The notes below the pieces were generated by a model. That model made no database searches, had not been told where the DNA came from, and saw nothing but the letters and a program-made list of their open reading frames with translations. The translations under genes and the position numbers were made by a program. 64,000 bases of DNA from Flavobacterium piscisymbiosum (GTDB taxonomy: Bacteria > Bacteroidota > Bacteroidia > Flavobacteriales > Flavobacteriaceae): NCBI RefSeq assembly GCF_020905295.1, contig NZ_JAJJMM010000001.1, positions 4,774,001 through 4,838,000 of the forward strand. Direction: 5' to 3'. Each line of letters begins with the position of its first letter. Position 1 is the first letter of the stretch. Of the stretch, positions 47,502-57,289 are shown one piece after another.

Positions 47502-48527
47502 TTAAGGAATTAAAACCGCGCGCCCTTTAATTTTTCCTTGTCGTAATTTGTCATAAACTTCAAGTGCCTGATCTAAATTATATTTTTCAATTTCAATATG
47601 AATTTTCTTTTGTATCGCCAGTCCAATTACTTCCATTAGTTCTGTTCTGGATCCCCAATAAGGATTTGTCATACTTACGCCAAAAGGTAATCCATTCATA
47701 TTATATTCGAATTTTCCTCCGCCTAAACCAACAATTGTTAAATCTCCGTCTAAACCAATTATTTTGGTTCCCAAATCTATTGTAGAAGTAGCACCAACAA
47801 AATCAAGAACTACCTTTGCTTTTTTGATTCCTGTAATTTTTTTGATTTGTTCTGCAGCATCTTTATCCGTAGAATTTACTGCATAAGTTGCCCCAAGTTG
47901 TTTTGCAAATTCTAGTCTTTCGGGAGTTATATCGCAAGCGATGATGGTCGATCCGCACATTTCAGATAAAATCTGCAGCGCTACATGTCCTAGTCCTCCA
48001 ACTCCAATAACCACCACATATTCATCTGGCATCAATTTATGCAACGAGCGTTTTATAGCAGAATATGGTGTTAATGCCGCATCTGTTAAAGGAGCAGCAA
48101 TTACAGGATCTAAATCATGAATAGGTACTAATAAACGGGATGAAGGTACTAACATATAATCTGCCATTCCTCCGTTTAAACCTAATCCTCCACCGTAAGC
48201 TTGTTCTGATTGATGATCACAATAATTTTCGTTTGAATGCTGGCAGGGCTTACAATGTCCGCATCCCCACGGACCGTATACTAAAACTGCATCTCCTTTT
48301 TTAAAACCTTTTACATCTTGTCCTACTTCTTCTACCCATCCTGCATTTTCATGTCCTAACGTAAATGTTGATCCGGAAACGGTTCCTTCATCGATTATAT
48401 GTAGGTCCGAATGGCAAACTCCTGCTCCGCCAATCTTTAATAATACTTCATCACCTGAAGGTTTCGGTTTTTCTAAGTCATTTATAATTCTAACATCTTT
48501 GTGCCCATAATATCGTACTGCTTTCAT
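47502..48527 (-). CDS. Zinc-dependent NAD(P) alcohol dehydrogenase (MDR family)
   Basis: 341 aa from the ATG at 48527 (MKAVRYYGHKDV); the longest frame adds nine residues. Catalytic zinc ligands in GVCHSDLH and GHENAGWV, structural zinc cysteines in CGHCKPCQHSNENYC, and the Rossmann motif VVIGVGGLGHVAL. It oxidises or reduces alcohols and aldehydes in the cytoplasm. It is convergent with fsr and followed by no clear partner, so its physiological substrate is open. Confidence 0.92.
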   Translation of the reverse strand: MKAVRYYGHKDVRIINDLEKPKPSGDEVLLKIGGAGVCHSDLHIIDEGTVSGSTFTLGHENAGWVEEVGQDVKGFKKGDAVLVYGPWGCGHCKPCQHSNENYCDHQSEQAYGGGLGLNGGMADYMLVPSSRLLVPIHDLDPVIAAPLTDAALTPYSAIKRSLHKLMPDEYVVVIGVGGLGHVALQILSEMCGSTIIACDITPERLEFAKQLGATYAVNSTDKDAAEQIKKITGIKKAKVVLDFVGATSTIDLGTKIIGLDGDLTIVGLGGGKFEYNMNGLPFGVSMTNPYWGSRTELMEVIGLAIQKKIHIEIEKYNLDQALEVYDKLRQGKIKGRAVLIP

Positions 48528-48695
48528 AAGAATATATTTATAATTTGATATCATAAATTTACTGAAACCTTATGGAACACAAAAGTTAATATATGATAAA
48601 TAAAGCTATTCATACGTTAAAAAAAGAAAGGGTAATGCTTCAAAGTTTAACTTTTATTGTGACTTAACTTTTAATATAATTCAGTAGCCAAAAAA

Positions 48696-49637
48696 TTAAA
48701 AACCAAGATTATTAGTTGGATCAGTAAAACTGCAACTACATTCCCTGCGGATATTTTTAGATTGTTTAAAAATGTATTTAATGTAAAACTGATGCGATGA
48801 GGGTGCATATTTTCCCAATCCGTTGATGTTGTAATCGTATGCATAACCTGCCTGAAAATCTTGCAGAAGATTAACTCCCATCATTCCGGTAATGGCCGAA
48901 TTCCATCTGTAGGAAGCTCCGAGCCTAAACTTTTCCCTGAATTCAAAATTAAGGGCGAAATCTATTGCCAATGGTGCGTTTTCGACTGCTTTTGCTAATA
49001 TCGAAGGTTTAAATAACAAATCATCATTTATACGAGTCTGATAACCCGTTGTAAAATAAATTTGAGGCTTAGTGGTAATTGTCGATGTTTTTATGGTTGG
49101 ATTATAACTTTCCTTAATAAAATTAGGCACAGATAAACCAATAAACCAATTGGGAGTATTGAACAAAAGCCCCACTCCTATTCTTGGAGTTACCTGATTT
49201 TCGATGTTATTCTGAAAGCTTAAATCGTCAGGATTATTAAGATCAAGGCGGCTATAATCGATGTCAAGGATACTCAAACCTGCTTTAAGTCCAAAACTTA
49301 ACATATTCAGTTCATCTGTATAAATAGTGTACGAATAATCTCCGGTAATAATAACGTCCTGGGTTACTCCCAGCTTTTGATTGGTAACATTAAATCCGGC
49401 TCCCATATTAAGATCTATGGGAATATTAATATTAAGATTTTGTGTTTCCGGAGCGCCATCAAAACCGGCAAATTGTGTACGGTGAATTAGTAAAACACTT
49501 CCGTCGAAAAAACCGGCAAAAGCGGGATTAAAACTCGACATATTGAGCTTGTAATCTGAAAATTGTGCATCTTGCTGCGCTTTTGCAGAAAACAAAGTGA
49601 ATGTAAATAACAGAGTGGCTATAATATTGAATTTCAT
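48696..49637 (-). CDS. PorP/SprF-family type IX secretion system membrane protein
   Basis: 313 aa. Signal peptide (LLFTFTLFSAKAQ), then the PorP/SprF N-terminus QDAQFSDYKLNMSSFNPAFAG and many short amphipathic strands of an outer-membrane beta barrel. SprF-type proteins help one specific large T9SS substrate with a type B C-terminus reach or attach to the cell surface. It lies 21 bp downstream of such a gene (49659-54755), so the two form a dedicated pair like SprB/SprF of gliding flavobacteria. Confidence 0.93.
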   Translation of the reverse strand: MKFNIIATLLFTFTLFSAKAQQDAQFSDYKLNMSSFNPAFAGFFDGSVLLIHRTQFAGFDGAPETQNLNINIPIDLNMGAGFNVTNQKLGVTQDVIITGDYSYTIYTDELNMLSFGLKAGLSILDIDYSRLDLNNPDDLSFQNNIENQVTPRIGVGLLFNTPNWFIGLSVPNFIKESYNPTIKTSTITTKPQIYFTTGYQTRINDDLLFKPSILAKAVENAPLAIDFALNFEFREKFRLGASYRWNSAITGMMGVNLLQDFQAGYAYDYNINGLGKYAPSSHQFYIKYIFKQSKNIRRECSCSFTDPTNNLGF

Positions 49638-49658
49638 TTGTAATAGTTGGTTTGTAGA

Positions 49659-52600
49659 TTAAGGATTTAGGTGTAAAAAGCCTGTTTTTGTTACCCTTTT
49701 ATTATCATGATTGGTGAAACTAAAAACATAATAATAAGTGCCGAAGGGAAGTAATCCTTTTCCGCTGCCTAATCCTTTGTTTGCAACGCCTCTAAATAGA
49801 TTTTCTTCGTTTCCGTAGTTGGCTGTTTCGAAAACTAAACTGCCCCAACTATTAAAAATTTCGAGCTTATTATCCGCGAAAGTTGTCGCTCCTTCTATAG
49901 CAAAATAATCATTCTTTCCGTCTCCATTTGCGGAGATTCCATTGTACACTTTAACATCGCAATAGCGAAAAACAACTTGTACTTCGAGTCTTTTAGAACT
50001 TTCGCATTCTGCTCCTATGTAGGATGCATAGTACTTGTGATTGTCTTCCAGAAGTGTCGTAGATCCTAATGCAAAACCTCCTGTGGCGGTTTCATACCAT
50101 AAAACTTCTTCTTCGTTTGTGATAAGATCAGTTACGGTTGCTTCTTTTTCTTTACACATAAACTGTATTGCATTTCCTGTTGGTGCCAAAGCATCATTTA
50201 CAATAATAGTAACAGCAATACGATCGCTGTAACAACTTCCGTTATAATTGGCAGCATAATAGATGCCGCTGGTTAAATCTGTATTAGCCGATAATGTCTG
50301 AGAAGATGAAGCGTCTTTAAACCATTTTATATAAGCACTGTTTACCGCTATGCTCGATATAACAGGATTTTCGATTGCGCAAAACTCTTGTGTTAAATTC
50401 GAAAATACTGGCGGCGAAAGAGGAAGAACGGTTACTGTTGCCGTTGCTGAAGACAAATTACCACTTGTATCTTTTACTGTTAGCGTCACAATATTATCTC
50501 CCAGATTATCACAATTAAATGTGGTTTTGTCTAAAGTTAATTGATCGATAGCGCAGTTATCCGTTGAACCATTATTGATTTGGTCCGCAGTGATTGTAGA
50601 AGTGCCTGAAAAATCCAGCTGAACGGTAATATTCTGAGTTACAACTATTGGATTTATTTTATCCCGAACGGTAACGGTCGCATTTTTTGAAGCTGAATTT
50701 CCATTGACATCCGTAACCGTCAGTGTCACGGTATTGAGGCCAATATTCGAACAATTAAAAGATGTTTTATTGATTTCTATTTTATCTATCGCGCAATTAT
50801 CTGTTGAGCCATTATTGATTTCTGCAGCGGTTATTACGGCATTTCCAGAAGCGTCCAGATCGGCAGTTATATTCTGAGTGATCACGATAGGTTTTAATTG
50901 GTCTTCGACTTTTACCGTTGCCGTTTTTGAAGCCGAATTTCCGTTAACATCAATAACAGTTAATGTTACTGTATTGTCTCCAATGTTTGAACAATCAAAA
51001 GTAGTTTTATCTAACGTTATCGCAGCAATACCACAATTATCAGTTGAACCGTTATTTATCAGCGCCGGATTTAGTACTGTATTTCCTGTAGTATCGAGTT
51101 GAACTGTTATATTTTGGGTTATAACAGTTGGGGCGATCAAATCTTTAACAGTTACGACAGCAGTTCCGGACGTTGAATTTCCACTTTTATCTGTTAGGTT
51201 AAGTGTTACATTATTATCACCAATATTCGAACAATCGAAAGTGGTTTTGTCTAAAGTCATGGTAGCGATCTCACAATTATCAGTTGAGCCATTATCAATT
51301 TGAGATTCGGTTATAGTTGCTTTTCCTAAAGCATCTAATTCTACTGTGATATTCTGTGTTACAATTATTGGTTTTAGTTGATCTTCAACTGTAACTATTG
51401 CCGTTTTTGAATCTGAATTTCCGTTGACATCCAAAACGGTTAACGTTACCGTATTCGCTCCAACATTCGAACAATCAAAATCTGTCTTGTCTAAATTCAT
51501 TTTATCAATAGCGCAATTATCGGTTGAGCCATTATCGATTTCTGCCGGGGTTATAGTTGCTTTTCCTAAAGCATCCAATTGAATAGTAATGTTCTGTGTT
51601 ACCACTATTGGTTTTAATTGATCTTCAACTGTAACTGTTGCGGTTTTTGAATCTGAATTTCCATTAACATCTAAAACTGTAAGTGTTACGGTATTTGCTC
51701 CAACATTCGAACAATCAAAATCTGTTTTGTCTAAAGTGATTTTATCAATAGCGCAATTATCAGTTGAACCATTATCGATTTGAGATTCAGTTATAATTGC
51801 TTTTCCTAAAGCATCCAATTGAATAGTAATGTTCTGTGTTATAACAATTGGTTTTATTTTATCCTCAACTGTAACTGTTGCGGTTTTTGAATCTGAATTT
51901 CCGTTGACATCCAAAACGGTTAGCGTTACAGTATTCGCTCCAACATTCGAACAATCAAAATCCGTTTTGTCTAAAGTGATTTTATCAATCGCACAATTAT
52001 CAGATGAGCCATTATCTATTTCTGTTACACTTATAGTTGCTTTTCCTAAAGCATCTAATTGAATTGTAATGTTCTGCGTAACCACTATTGGTTTTAATTG
52101 ATCTTCAATTGTAACTATTGCGGTTTTTGAATCTGAATTTCCATTAACATCTAAAACGGTTAGCGTTACAGTATTGGCTCCAACATTTGTACAATCAAAA
52201 TCTGTTTTATCTAAAGTTATTTTATCAATAGTACAATTATCAGTTGAACCATTATCAATTTGAGATTCAGTTATAGTTGCTTTTCCTAAAGCATCTAATT
52301 GTACTGTGATATTCTGCGTTATCACTATTGGTTTTATTTTGTCTTCGATCGTAACTGTTGCTGTTTTTGAATCTGAATTTCCGTTGACATCTAAAACGGT
52401 TAGCGTCACAGTATTCGCTCCAACATTCGAACAATTAAAATCTGTTTTGTCTAAAGTGATTTTATCAATCGTACAATTATCGGTTGAGCCATTATCGATT
52501 TCTGTCACCGTAATAGCTGCTTTTCCTAAAGCATCCAATTGAACGGTAATGTTCTGCGTAACTACTATTGGTTTTACTTTATCTTCAATTGTAACTGTTG

Positions 52601-54755
52601 CGGTTTTGGAATCTGAATTTCCATTAACATCTAAAACTGTAAGTGTTACGGTATTGGCTCCAACATTCGAACAATCAAAATCTGTTTTATCTAAAGTTAT
52701 TTTATCAATCGTACAATTATCAGATGAACCATTATCGATTTCTGTTACACTTATAGTTGCTTTTCCTAAAGCGTCTAATTGTACTGTGATATTCTGAGTT
52801 ATAACAATTGGTTTTAATTGATCTTCAACTGTTACTGTTGCCGTTTTGGAATCTGAATTTCCGTTGACATCTAAAACAGTTAGCGTTACAGTATTGGCTC
52901 CAATATTCGAACAATTAAAATCTTTTTTATCCAAAGTCATTGTAGCAATACCACAATTATCAGTTGAGCCATTATTGATTTCTGCTGCAGTTATCGTTGC
53001 TTTTCCTGAAGCATCAAGCTGAATTGTGATATTCTGCGTAACTACTATTGGTTTTACTTTATCTTCAACTGTGACTGTTGCGGTTTTTGAATCTGAATTT
53101 CCGTTGACATCCGTAACTGTAAGTGTTACCGTATTTGCTCCAATATTAGTACAATCAAAATCTTTCTTATCTAAAGTTATTGTCGCAATAGTGCAATTAT
53201 CAGTTGAACCATTATCGATTTCTGCCTCAGTTATAACAGCATTTCCAAAAGCATCAAGCTGAATTGTGATATTCTGCGTAAACACTATTGGTTTTACTTT
53301 GTCTTCAACTGTGACTGTTGCGGTTTTTGAATCTGAATTTCCGTTGACATCCGTAACAGTAAGCGTTACGGTGTTATCTCCAATATTGGCACAATCAAAA
53401 TCTTTCTTATCTAAAGTTATTGTCGCAATAGCGCAATTATCTGTTGAACCATTATCGATTTGAGACTCGGTTATAGTTGCTTTTCCTGATGCATCGAGCT
53501 GAACGGTAATATCTTGCGTGACAACTATTGGTTTTACTTTATCTTCTACAGTAACTACTGCGGATTTTGAATCTGAATTTCCGTTGATATCCAAAACGGT
53601 TAGCCTTACTGTATTTGCTCCAACATTCGAACAATCAAAAGTTTTTTTATCTAAAGTGATTTTGTCAATCGCACAATTATCCGTTGAACCATTATTGATT
53701 TGAGACTCGGTTATAGTTGCTTTCCCTAAAGCATCAAGCTGAACCGTTATATTTTGTGTTTGTACTACCGGAACTTCTGTGTCCTTGACAGTTACAATAA
53801 AATTTGTAAAAGCGGAATTCGAATTTTGATCAATTACAGCAATAGTAATAGTTGAAGTACCAATGGCTCTACTTGTAAAATTAAGAGTACGTGTATCACC
53901 TGTACCGAGTAAGACAAAACTAGCATTTGGAATAACTCCCTGATTTGATGAAGATATAGATATTATGAGATTAGATGGTAATGTTTCTTTATCACCAATC
54001 TTAAATTGCACAGATCCAGATTCTCTGCTACAAGCAATTGCTACCGGATTAATTAGTGTAATAAAAGGCCCTTCAGAAACTTTACTTATCATCCTGTACA
54101 ATAAATTCATTATTTCAGGTTTAGGTGCCCATTGAGTATTTTCAAACAAAGAAGTTGTAAGTCCTGAAAAACGCACCAATCCTCCTCCTACTTTTTTTTC
54201 TGCTAATAGTATTTCTCCTGTCGAAGAAGTTATTTTTTTTTCTAATCCCGGGCCTAAAAAAAAATTATGTGCAAAATAACCTCCTGTATATATAGGAGTC
54301 GTAATAGGCAAATATGGTGATAAAGTAAAAAAAGAATCGGAAGGATCTGCTGGTGATGCATTAGGAAAAAGTACTCTTGTACTAGTGATTCCAAAACCTA
54401 CATTGTAAGGTGAGAAAACTTCGTTTGTTGCTGTATTTATAAGTAAAGTACCACCGGCATTAACCCAGTTTTCGATTATTACATTATTTGCAGCCAAAAA
54501 AGCTGTCATTTTACTAGTGTTATACTCACTCCCATCTATCCAGATAAACCTTCTGTTAGAATCAAAAAGTGCTGTTGCATTTACGGTATCATAATTATAT
54601 TGCGTCCAGTCAGTTCCGTAAACTGAATTCATCGCATTGATATTTCCTGGGACGAACCAAGGCTCTGTAACATCACTTAAATAGCCGGCAGTAATTTGGC
54701 TTTGAAGTTTAAACACACTAAATAATAAGAGGAAGAAAAGTAGTTTTTTTTTCAT
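49659..54755 (-). CDS. Giant repeat adhesin with gliding-motility type B (T9SS) C-terminal domain
   Basis: 1698 aa. Signal peptide (LLFFLLLFSVFKLQSQ), a unique domain to about residue 225 (an ABC/GATase-like WIDGSEYNTSKMTAFL region), an Ig-like part to about 330, then fourteen 80-residue HYR-like repeats (about 331-1450), each with NGS(T/S)DNC, a second Cys in F(D/N)C and GNS.S. Two Ig-like modules follow, and the C-terminal 95 residues (YNGISANGDGKNDYF, FNSWGSLVF, GTYYYVFSF) are the type B sorting domain. At DNA level the array has an exact 240-bp period with no indels (50401-53761). Predicted surface adhesin, secreted by T9SS with the SprF-like partner. Confidence 0.93.
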   Translation of the reverse strand: MKKKLLFFLLLFSVFKLQSQITAGYLSDVTEPWFVPGNINAMNSVYGTDWTQYNYDTVNATALFDSNRRFIWIDGSEYNTSKMTAFLAANNVIIENWVNAGGTLLINTATNEVFSPYNVGFGITSTRVLFPNASPADPSDSFFTLSPYLPITTPIYTGGYFAHNFFLGPGLEKKITSSTGEILLAEKKVGGGLVRFSGLTTSLFENTQWAPKPEIMNLLYRMISKVSEGPFITLINPVAIACSRESGSVQFKIGDKETLPSNLIISISSSNQGVIPNASFVLLGTGDTRTLNFTSRAIGTSTITIAVIDQNSNSAFTNFIVTVKDTEVPVVQTQNITVQLDALGKATITESQINNGSTDNCAIDKITLDKKTFDCSNVGANTVRLTVLDINGNSDSKSAVVTVEDKVKPIVVTQDITVQLDASGKATITESQIDNGSTDNCAIATITLDKKDFDCANIGDNTVTLTVTDVNGNSDSKTATVTVEDKVKPIVFTQNITIQLDAFGNAVITEAEIDNGSTDNCTIATITLDKKDFDCTNIGANTVTLTVTDVNGNSDSKTATVTVEDKVKPIVVTQNITIQLDASGKATITAAEINNGSTDNCGIATMTLDKKDFNCSNIGANTVTLTVLDVNGNSDSKTATVTVEDQLKPIVITQNITVQLDALGKATISVTEIDNGSSDNCTIDKITLDKTDFDCSNVGANTVTLTVLDVNGNSDSKTATVTIEDKVKPIVVTQNITVQLDALGKAAITVTEIDNGSTDNCTIDKITLDKTDFNCSNVGANTVTLTVLDVNGNSDSKTATVTIEDKIKPIVITQNITVQLDALGKATITESQIDNGSTDNCTIDKITLDKTDFDCTNVGANTVTLTVLDVNGNSDSKTAIVTIEDQLKPIVVTQNITIQLDALGKATISVTEIDNGSSDNCAIDKITLDKTDFDCSNVGANTVTLTVLDVNGNSDSKTATVTVEDKIKPIVITQNITIQLDALGKAIITESQIDNGSTDNCAIDKITLDKTDFDCSNVGANTVTLTVLDVNGNSDSKTATVTVEDQLKPIVVTQNITIQLDALGKATITPAEIDNGSTDNCAIDKMNLDKTDFDCSNVGANTVTLTVLDVNGNSDSKTAIVTVEDQLKPIIVTQNITVELDALGKATITESQIDNGSTDNCEIATMTLDKTTFDCSNIGDNNVTLNLTDKSGNSTSGTAVVTVKDLIAPTVITQNITVQLDTTGNTVLNPALINNGSTDNCGIAAITLDKTTFDCSNIGDNTVTLTVIDVNGNSASKTATVKVEDQLKPIVITQNITADLDASGNAVITAAEINNGSTDNCAIDKIEINKTSFNCSNIGLNTVTLTVTDVNGNSASKNATVTVRDKINPIVVTQNITVQLDFSGTSTITADQINNGSTDNCAIDQLTLDKTTFNCDNLGDNIVTLTVKDTSGNLSSATATVTVLPLSPPVFSNLTQEFCAIENPVISSIAVNSAYIKWFKDASSSQTLSANTDLTSGIYYAANYNGSCYSDRIAVTIIVNDALAPTGNAIQFMCKEKEATVTDLITNEEEVLWYETATGGFALGSTTLLEDNHKYYASYIGAECESSKRLEVQVVFRYCDVKVYNGISANGDGKNDYFAIEGATTFADNKLEIFNSWGSLVFETANYGNEENLFRGVANKGLGSGKGLLPFGTYYYVFSFTNHDNKRVTKTGFLHLNP
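50401..53761 (-). repeat. Fourteen 240-bp coding tandem repeats
   Basis: The units keep register exactly every 240 bp. The central units (about 51300-52800) are most alike and the outer ones more diverged, the usual picture of ongoing homogenisation by recombination. The two Cys per unit probably form an intradomain disulphide. Confidence 0.9.
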
Positions 54756-54855
54756 GTATTGAATCAGAATTTAATAGTGGTAGTATTAAAGTATAAATCA
54801 GAAGGTATATTCATTTACAAATGAAGCGGACAATAAATACTTATGGAGCTGTTGA

Positions 54856-54890
54856 CAAATGTAATTCACACATTATACTTTTAACAGTAT
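54856..54890 (-). promoter_or_regulatory. Adhesin promoter with candidate operator
   Basis: The minus-strand TACATTTG (54856-54863) is a good -7 box. ATACT-N6-AGTAT (54875-54890) just upstream is an inverted repeat that the product of the divergent HTH gene could bind. Confidence 0.4.
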
Positions 54891-55026
54891 CAAAGGGGGA
54901 CAAATAAGGGACATTTTTATTCAAAAAACCATTAAAACCAATACTTTACAAATTGCGTTGTAAAAAGTAATAGATTTTTTTTACTATTTTTACGCACCAA
55001 ATTTGATAACCACTGATAAAAACGTA

Positions 55027-56769
55027 ATGCTTTTTAAAAAATCATATTGTGTCCTTTTATTGCTTTTTATTGTACAAGTAAAATCCCAAAACGTTCCATT
55101 ACAGATTCCGTCTAAACCAGGTAAAATTGACAACATCGAGACACTTCTTGTTCAACAAAAATCTTTTGAAAGTGATACCGCTTCATTAAAAAAATATCTT
55201 GAACCTTTAAGCAAATCAAAAGAATACAGATCTGTTTACGAGGGTTTGCTCGCTAACGGATACAGTGATTTTTATAATACCACCAATTCAAAAAGTAATT
55301 TTTATTATTTACAATCTATAAAAAGTGCTGTTGTACAAAAAGATTTGTCTCTTGAAATCTGGGCACAACTTAACTACATCAGCTATCTCTATCTTTACAG
55401 GGATTATACAAGCATGACACCAAGATTGCTGCAAGTAATTGATAAAATTAAAAAACTGCCTGACACTGAAATTATTCTTCCTGGAGAAACTTTCAAGAAA
55501 ATTGGCTGGATCCTGCAAACCCTTGAAGATTATCCAGAATCATTATATTACCTGAATCTTGCCAAAAAATACACTCCAATAAAAACTACCGAATACGCTT
55601 CGATAATTGATAATATTGGGTTGAACTATTTCCGAATGGGAAATGACAAAGCAGCCGAATCTTATTTTAATAAAACGACTGTGCTGGCAAAACAAATACA
55701 TGATGAAATTCGATATGCAAAAGCTTTAGGTAATCTGGCTCTTATAAAAGAAAAAAAAGGCGATTTGCAAGCAGCAATTTCTCTATTGAAAGAAGATATT
55801 CAAATTTCAGAAAAGGAACAAAGTAACCAGAATACAATGTATGCTTCTATTCTTTTGGCAGAATTGTACTTAAAAAATAATAATCTTGATCAGGCAGAAG
55901 CTATCTTGATGAAAGCCAAAAAAATTGCCGATTCGAAATCCTATTTCAAAAAATCAGAACTGCAAATTATCAAACTTAAATTAGATATTTTAAAACAACA
56001 AAATAAGACCGATAATGAATTAGAGCTCAGAAGAAGAATGCTTGTTTTAGAAGATTCTCTAAAAAACAAAGATGGTGATATTGCGATAAATAATGCTAAT
56101 TGGATAATTCAGAAAACAAAATTCCAACAAAATATAAACAGGACTGCAAACGAGGTCAAGCATGAATCTGCAATGAAAAACATTTATGCTGTTGTAATTA
56201 TTCTGGCATTTATTTTGGCAGTCTTTATATTTTTAAACTTCAAAAAACAATTAAAAAACAGGCAATTACTATACAATCAAAAAGTTACTTTATTAGAATT
56301 AGAAAAAATAAAAACAGAACATAAACTAACCGAAGCACATGAAAACTTGAACGCTCAGGTCGATTATTTAAAAGATAAAAACATTCAGATCAAGAAACTA
56401 AAAAGTGAGATTGACCAAATAAAACAATCATCATCTCACTATCTTGAAAAAGAAAATAAAAAACTGAGTACTTTGCTGGAATCTCATTTAATGACTGAGA
56501 ACAACTGGAATACGTTTAAGAGAGAATTTCAAAAAGAATATCCTGAATTTTATCAATTATTACAAAATGATTTTCCTGAGATTACAGATTCTAGTAAAAG
56601 AATTTTATTGTTACAAAAACTAAATTTCAACAACAACGAAATTGCCGAATTATTAGGTATTACGCCAGATGCGGTAAAAAAATCAAAACAAAGACTTAAG
56701 AAAAAACTAGGAACAAAATTTGATATTCTTTTTGAACATATCAATTCAAGATCAATCCAAAATTTTTAA
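55027..56769 (+). CDS. Membrane-bound TPR protein with C-terminal LuxR-like HTH
   Basis: 580 aa from the ATG at 55027; the longest frame begins at a TTG 8 codons earlier. Signal sequence (VLLLLFIVQVKSQ), periplasmic TPR-like helical repeats (about 130-350: YPESLYYLNLAKKYTP, NIGLNYFRMGNDKAAESYF), a single membrane helix (AVVIILAFILAVFIFLNF, about 388), a coiled coil (410-480) and a cytoplasmic helix-turn-helix LNFNNNEIAELLGITPDAVKKSKQRLKKKL. So the DNA-binding end is inside and the repeat sensor outside. Such one-component regulators are typical of Bacteroidota. It is divergent from the adhesin/SprF pair, the likely target. Confidence 0.88.
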   Translation: MLFKKSYCVLLLLFIVQVKSQNVPLQIPSKPGKIDNIETLLVQQKSFESDTASLKKYLEPLSKSKEYRSVYEGLLANGYSDFYNTTNSKSNFYYLQSIKSAVVQKDLSLEIWAQLNYISYLYLYRDYTSMTPRLLQVIDKIKKLPDTEIILPGETFKKIGWILQTLEDYPESLYYLNLAKKYTPIKTTEYASIIDNIGLNYFRMGNDKAAESYFNKTTVLAKQIHDEIRYAKALGNLALIKEKKGDLQAAISLLKEDIQISEKEQSNQNTMYASILLAELYLKNNNLDQAEAILMKAKKIADSKSYFKKSELQIIKLKLDILKQQNKTDNELELRRRMLVLEDSLKNKDGDIAINNANWIIQKTKFQQNINRTANEVKHESAMKNIYAVVIILAFILAVFIFLNFKKQLKNRQLLYNQKVTLLELEKIKTEHKLTEAHENLNAQVDYLKDKNIQIKKLKSEIDQIKQSSSHYLEKENKKLSTLLESHLMTENNWNTFKREFQKEYPEFYQLLQNDFPEITDSSKRILLLQKLNFNNNEIAELLGITPDAVKKSKQRLKKKLGTKFDILFEHINSRSIQNF

Positions 56770-56801
56770 AATAAGTAAAAAGAAACTGAGATTTTAGCTA
56801 A

Positions 56802-57176
56802 TTAAGATTTACGCATACTTTCCTTAATTCTTTCCCGATGCTGTTCGCCCCAATTACTCAATTCACGGATTACACTCTTTAAACTTCGGCTATAATCAGT
56901 TGCTTCGTAAATGATACTAACGGGAGTTGTTGGATATACATTTCGTTTCACAAAGTCATTCAGTTCTAAATCCTTGAGCTCGTTGGCTAAAACTTTGGGT
57001 GAAATTCCGGTAATCTCTTTCTGAATTTCATTAAAACGTTTGGGCGATTGTATAAGACTTAGTATCAAGGCTATCTTCCATTTTCCGTTTAAAACATACA
57101 GTGCATCCAGTATGTTCTTTAGTGACCCGGCGCATGCTTCCTTTGTTGGAAGTATTTCATCTTCAATTGTTTTCAT
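56802..57176 (-). CDS. HxlR-family transcriptional regulator
   Basis: 124 aa. Winged helix as ALYVLNGKWKIALILSLIQS, FNEIQKEITGISPKVLANEL and the C-terminal SLKSVIRELSNWGEQHRER. Cys16 in KEACAGSLK is near the N-terminus, the position where quinone-sensing members (YodB/QorR type) carry the redox Cys. It is divergent from azoR. The minus-strand -7 box TATCTTTG ends only a few bases before its start codon. Confidence 0.9.
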   Translation of the reverse strand: MKTIEDEILPTKEACAGSLKNILDALYVLNGKWKIALILSLIQSPKRFNEIQKEITGISPKVLANELKDLELNDFVKRNVYPTTPVSIIYEATDYSRSLKSVIRELSNWGEQHRERIKESMRKS

Positions 57177-57180
57177 ACCG

Positions 57181-57230
57181 CAAAGATAGAGACTTTCCTA
57201 AAAGTAACCGCTTTCCTTTGGGTAAGTACT
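57181..57230. promoter_or_regulatory. hxlR/azoR intergenic operator region
   Basis: CAAAGATA (57181-57188) is the minus-strand -7 box. Direct repeats CTTTCCTAAAAGTAA (57193-57207) and CTTTCCTTTGGGTAA (57211-57225) are 18 bp apart. GTAACCGCTTTCC (57204-57216) is nearly repeated as GTTACCGCTTACC at 63978-63990 before the MDR oxidoreductase gene. Confidence 0.5.
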
Positions 57231-57289
57231 CACTTTTGCATAGCTGTTAATTGTAGTTTTGCTTTATATAAAATTTAAAATTTTTCCTT

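Noticed and set aside
49659..54755. Many open frames on the plus strand across the adhesin gene (for example 51829-52062, 52306-52542)
   Set aside because: They recur every 240 bp as antisense shadows of the coding repeat, with no independent start signals.
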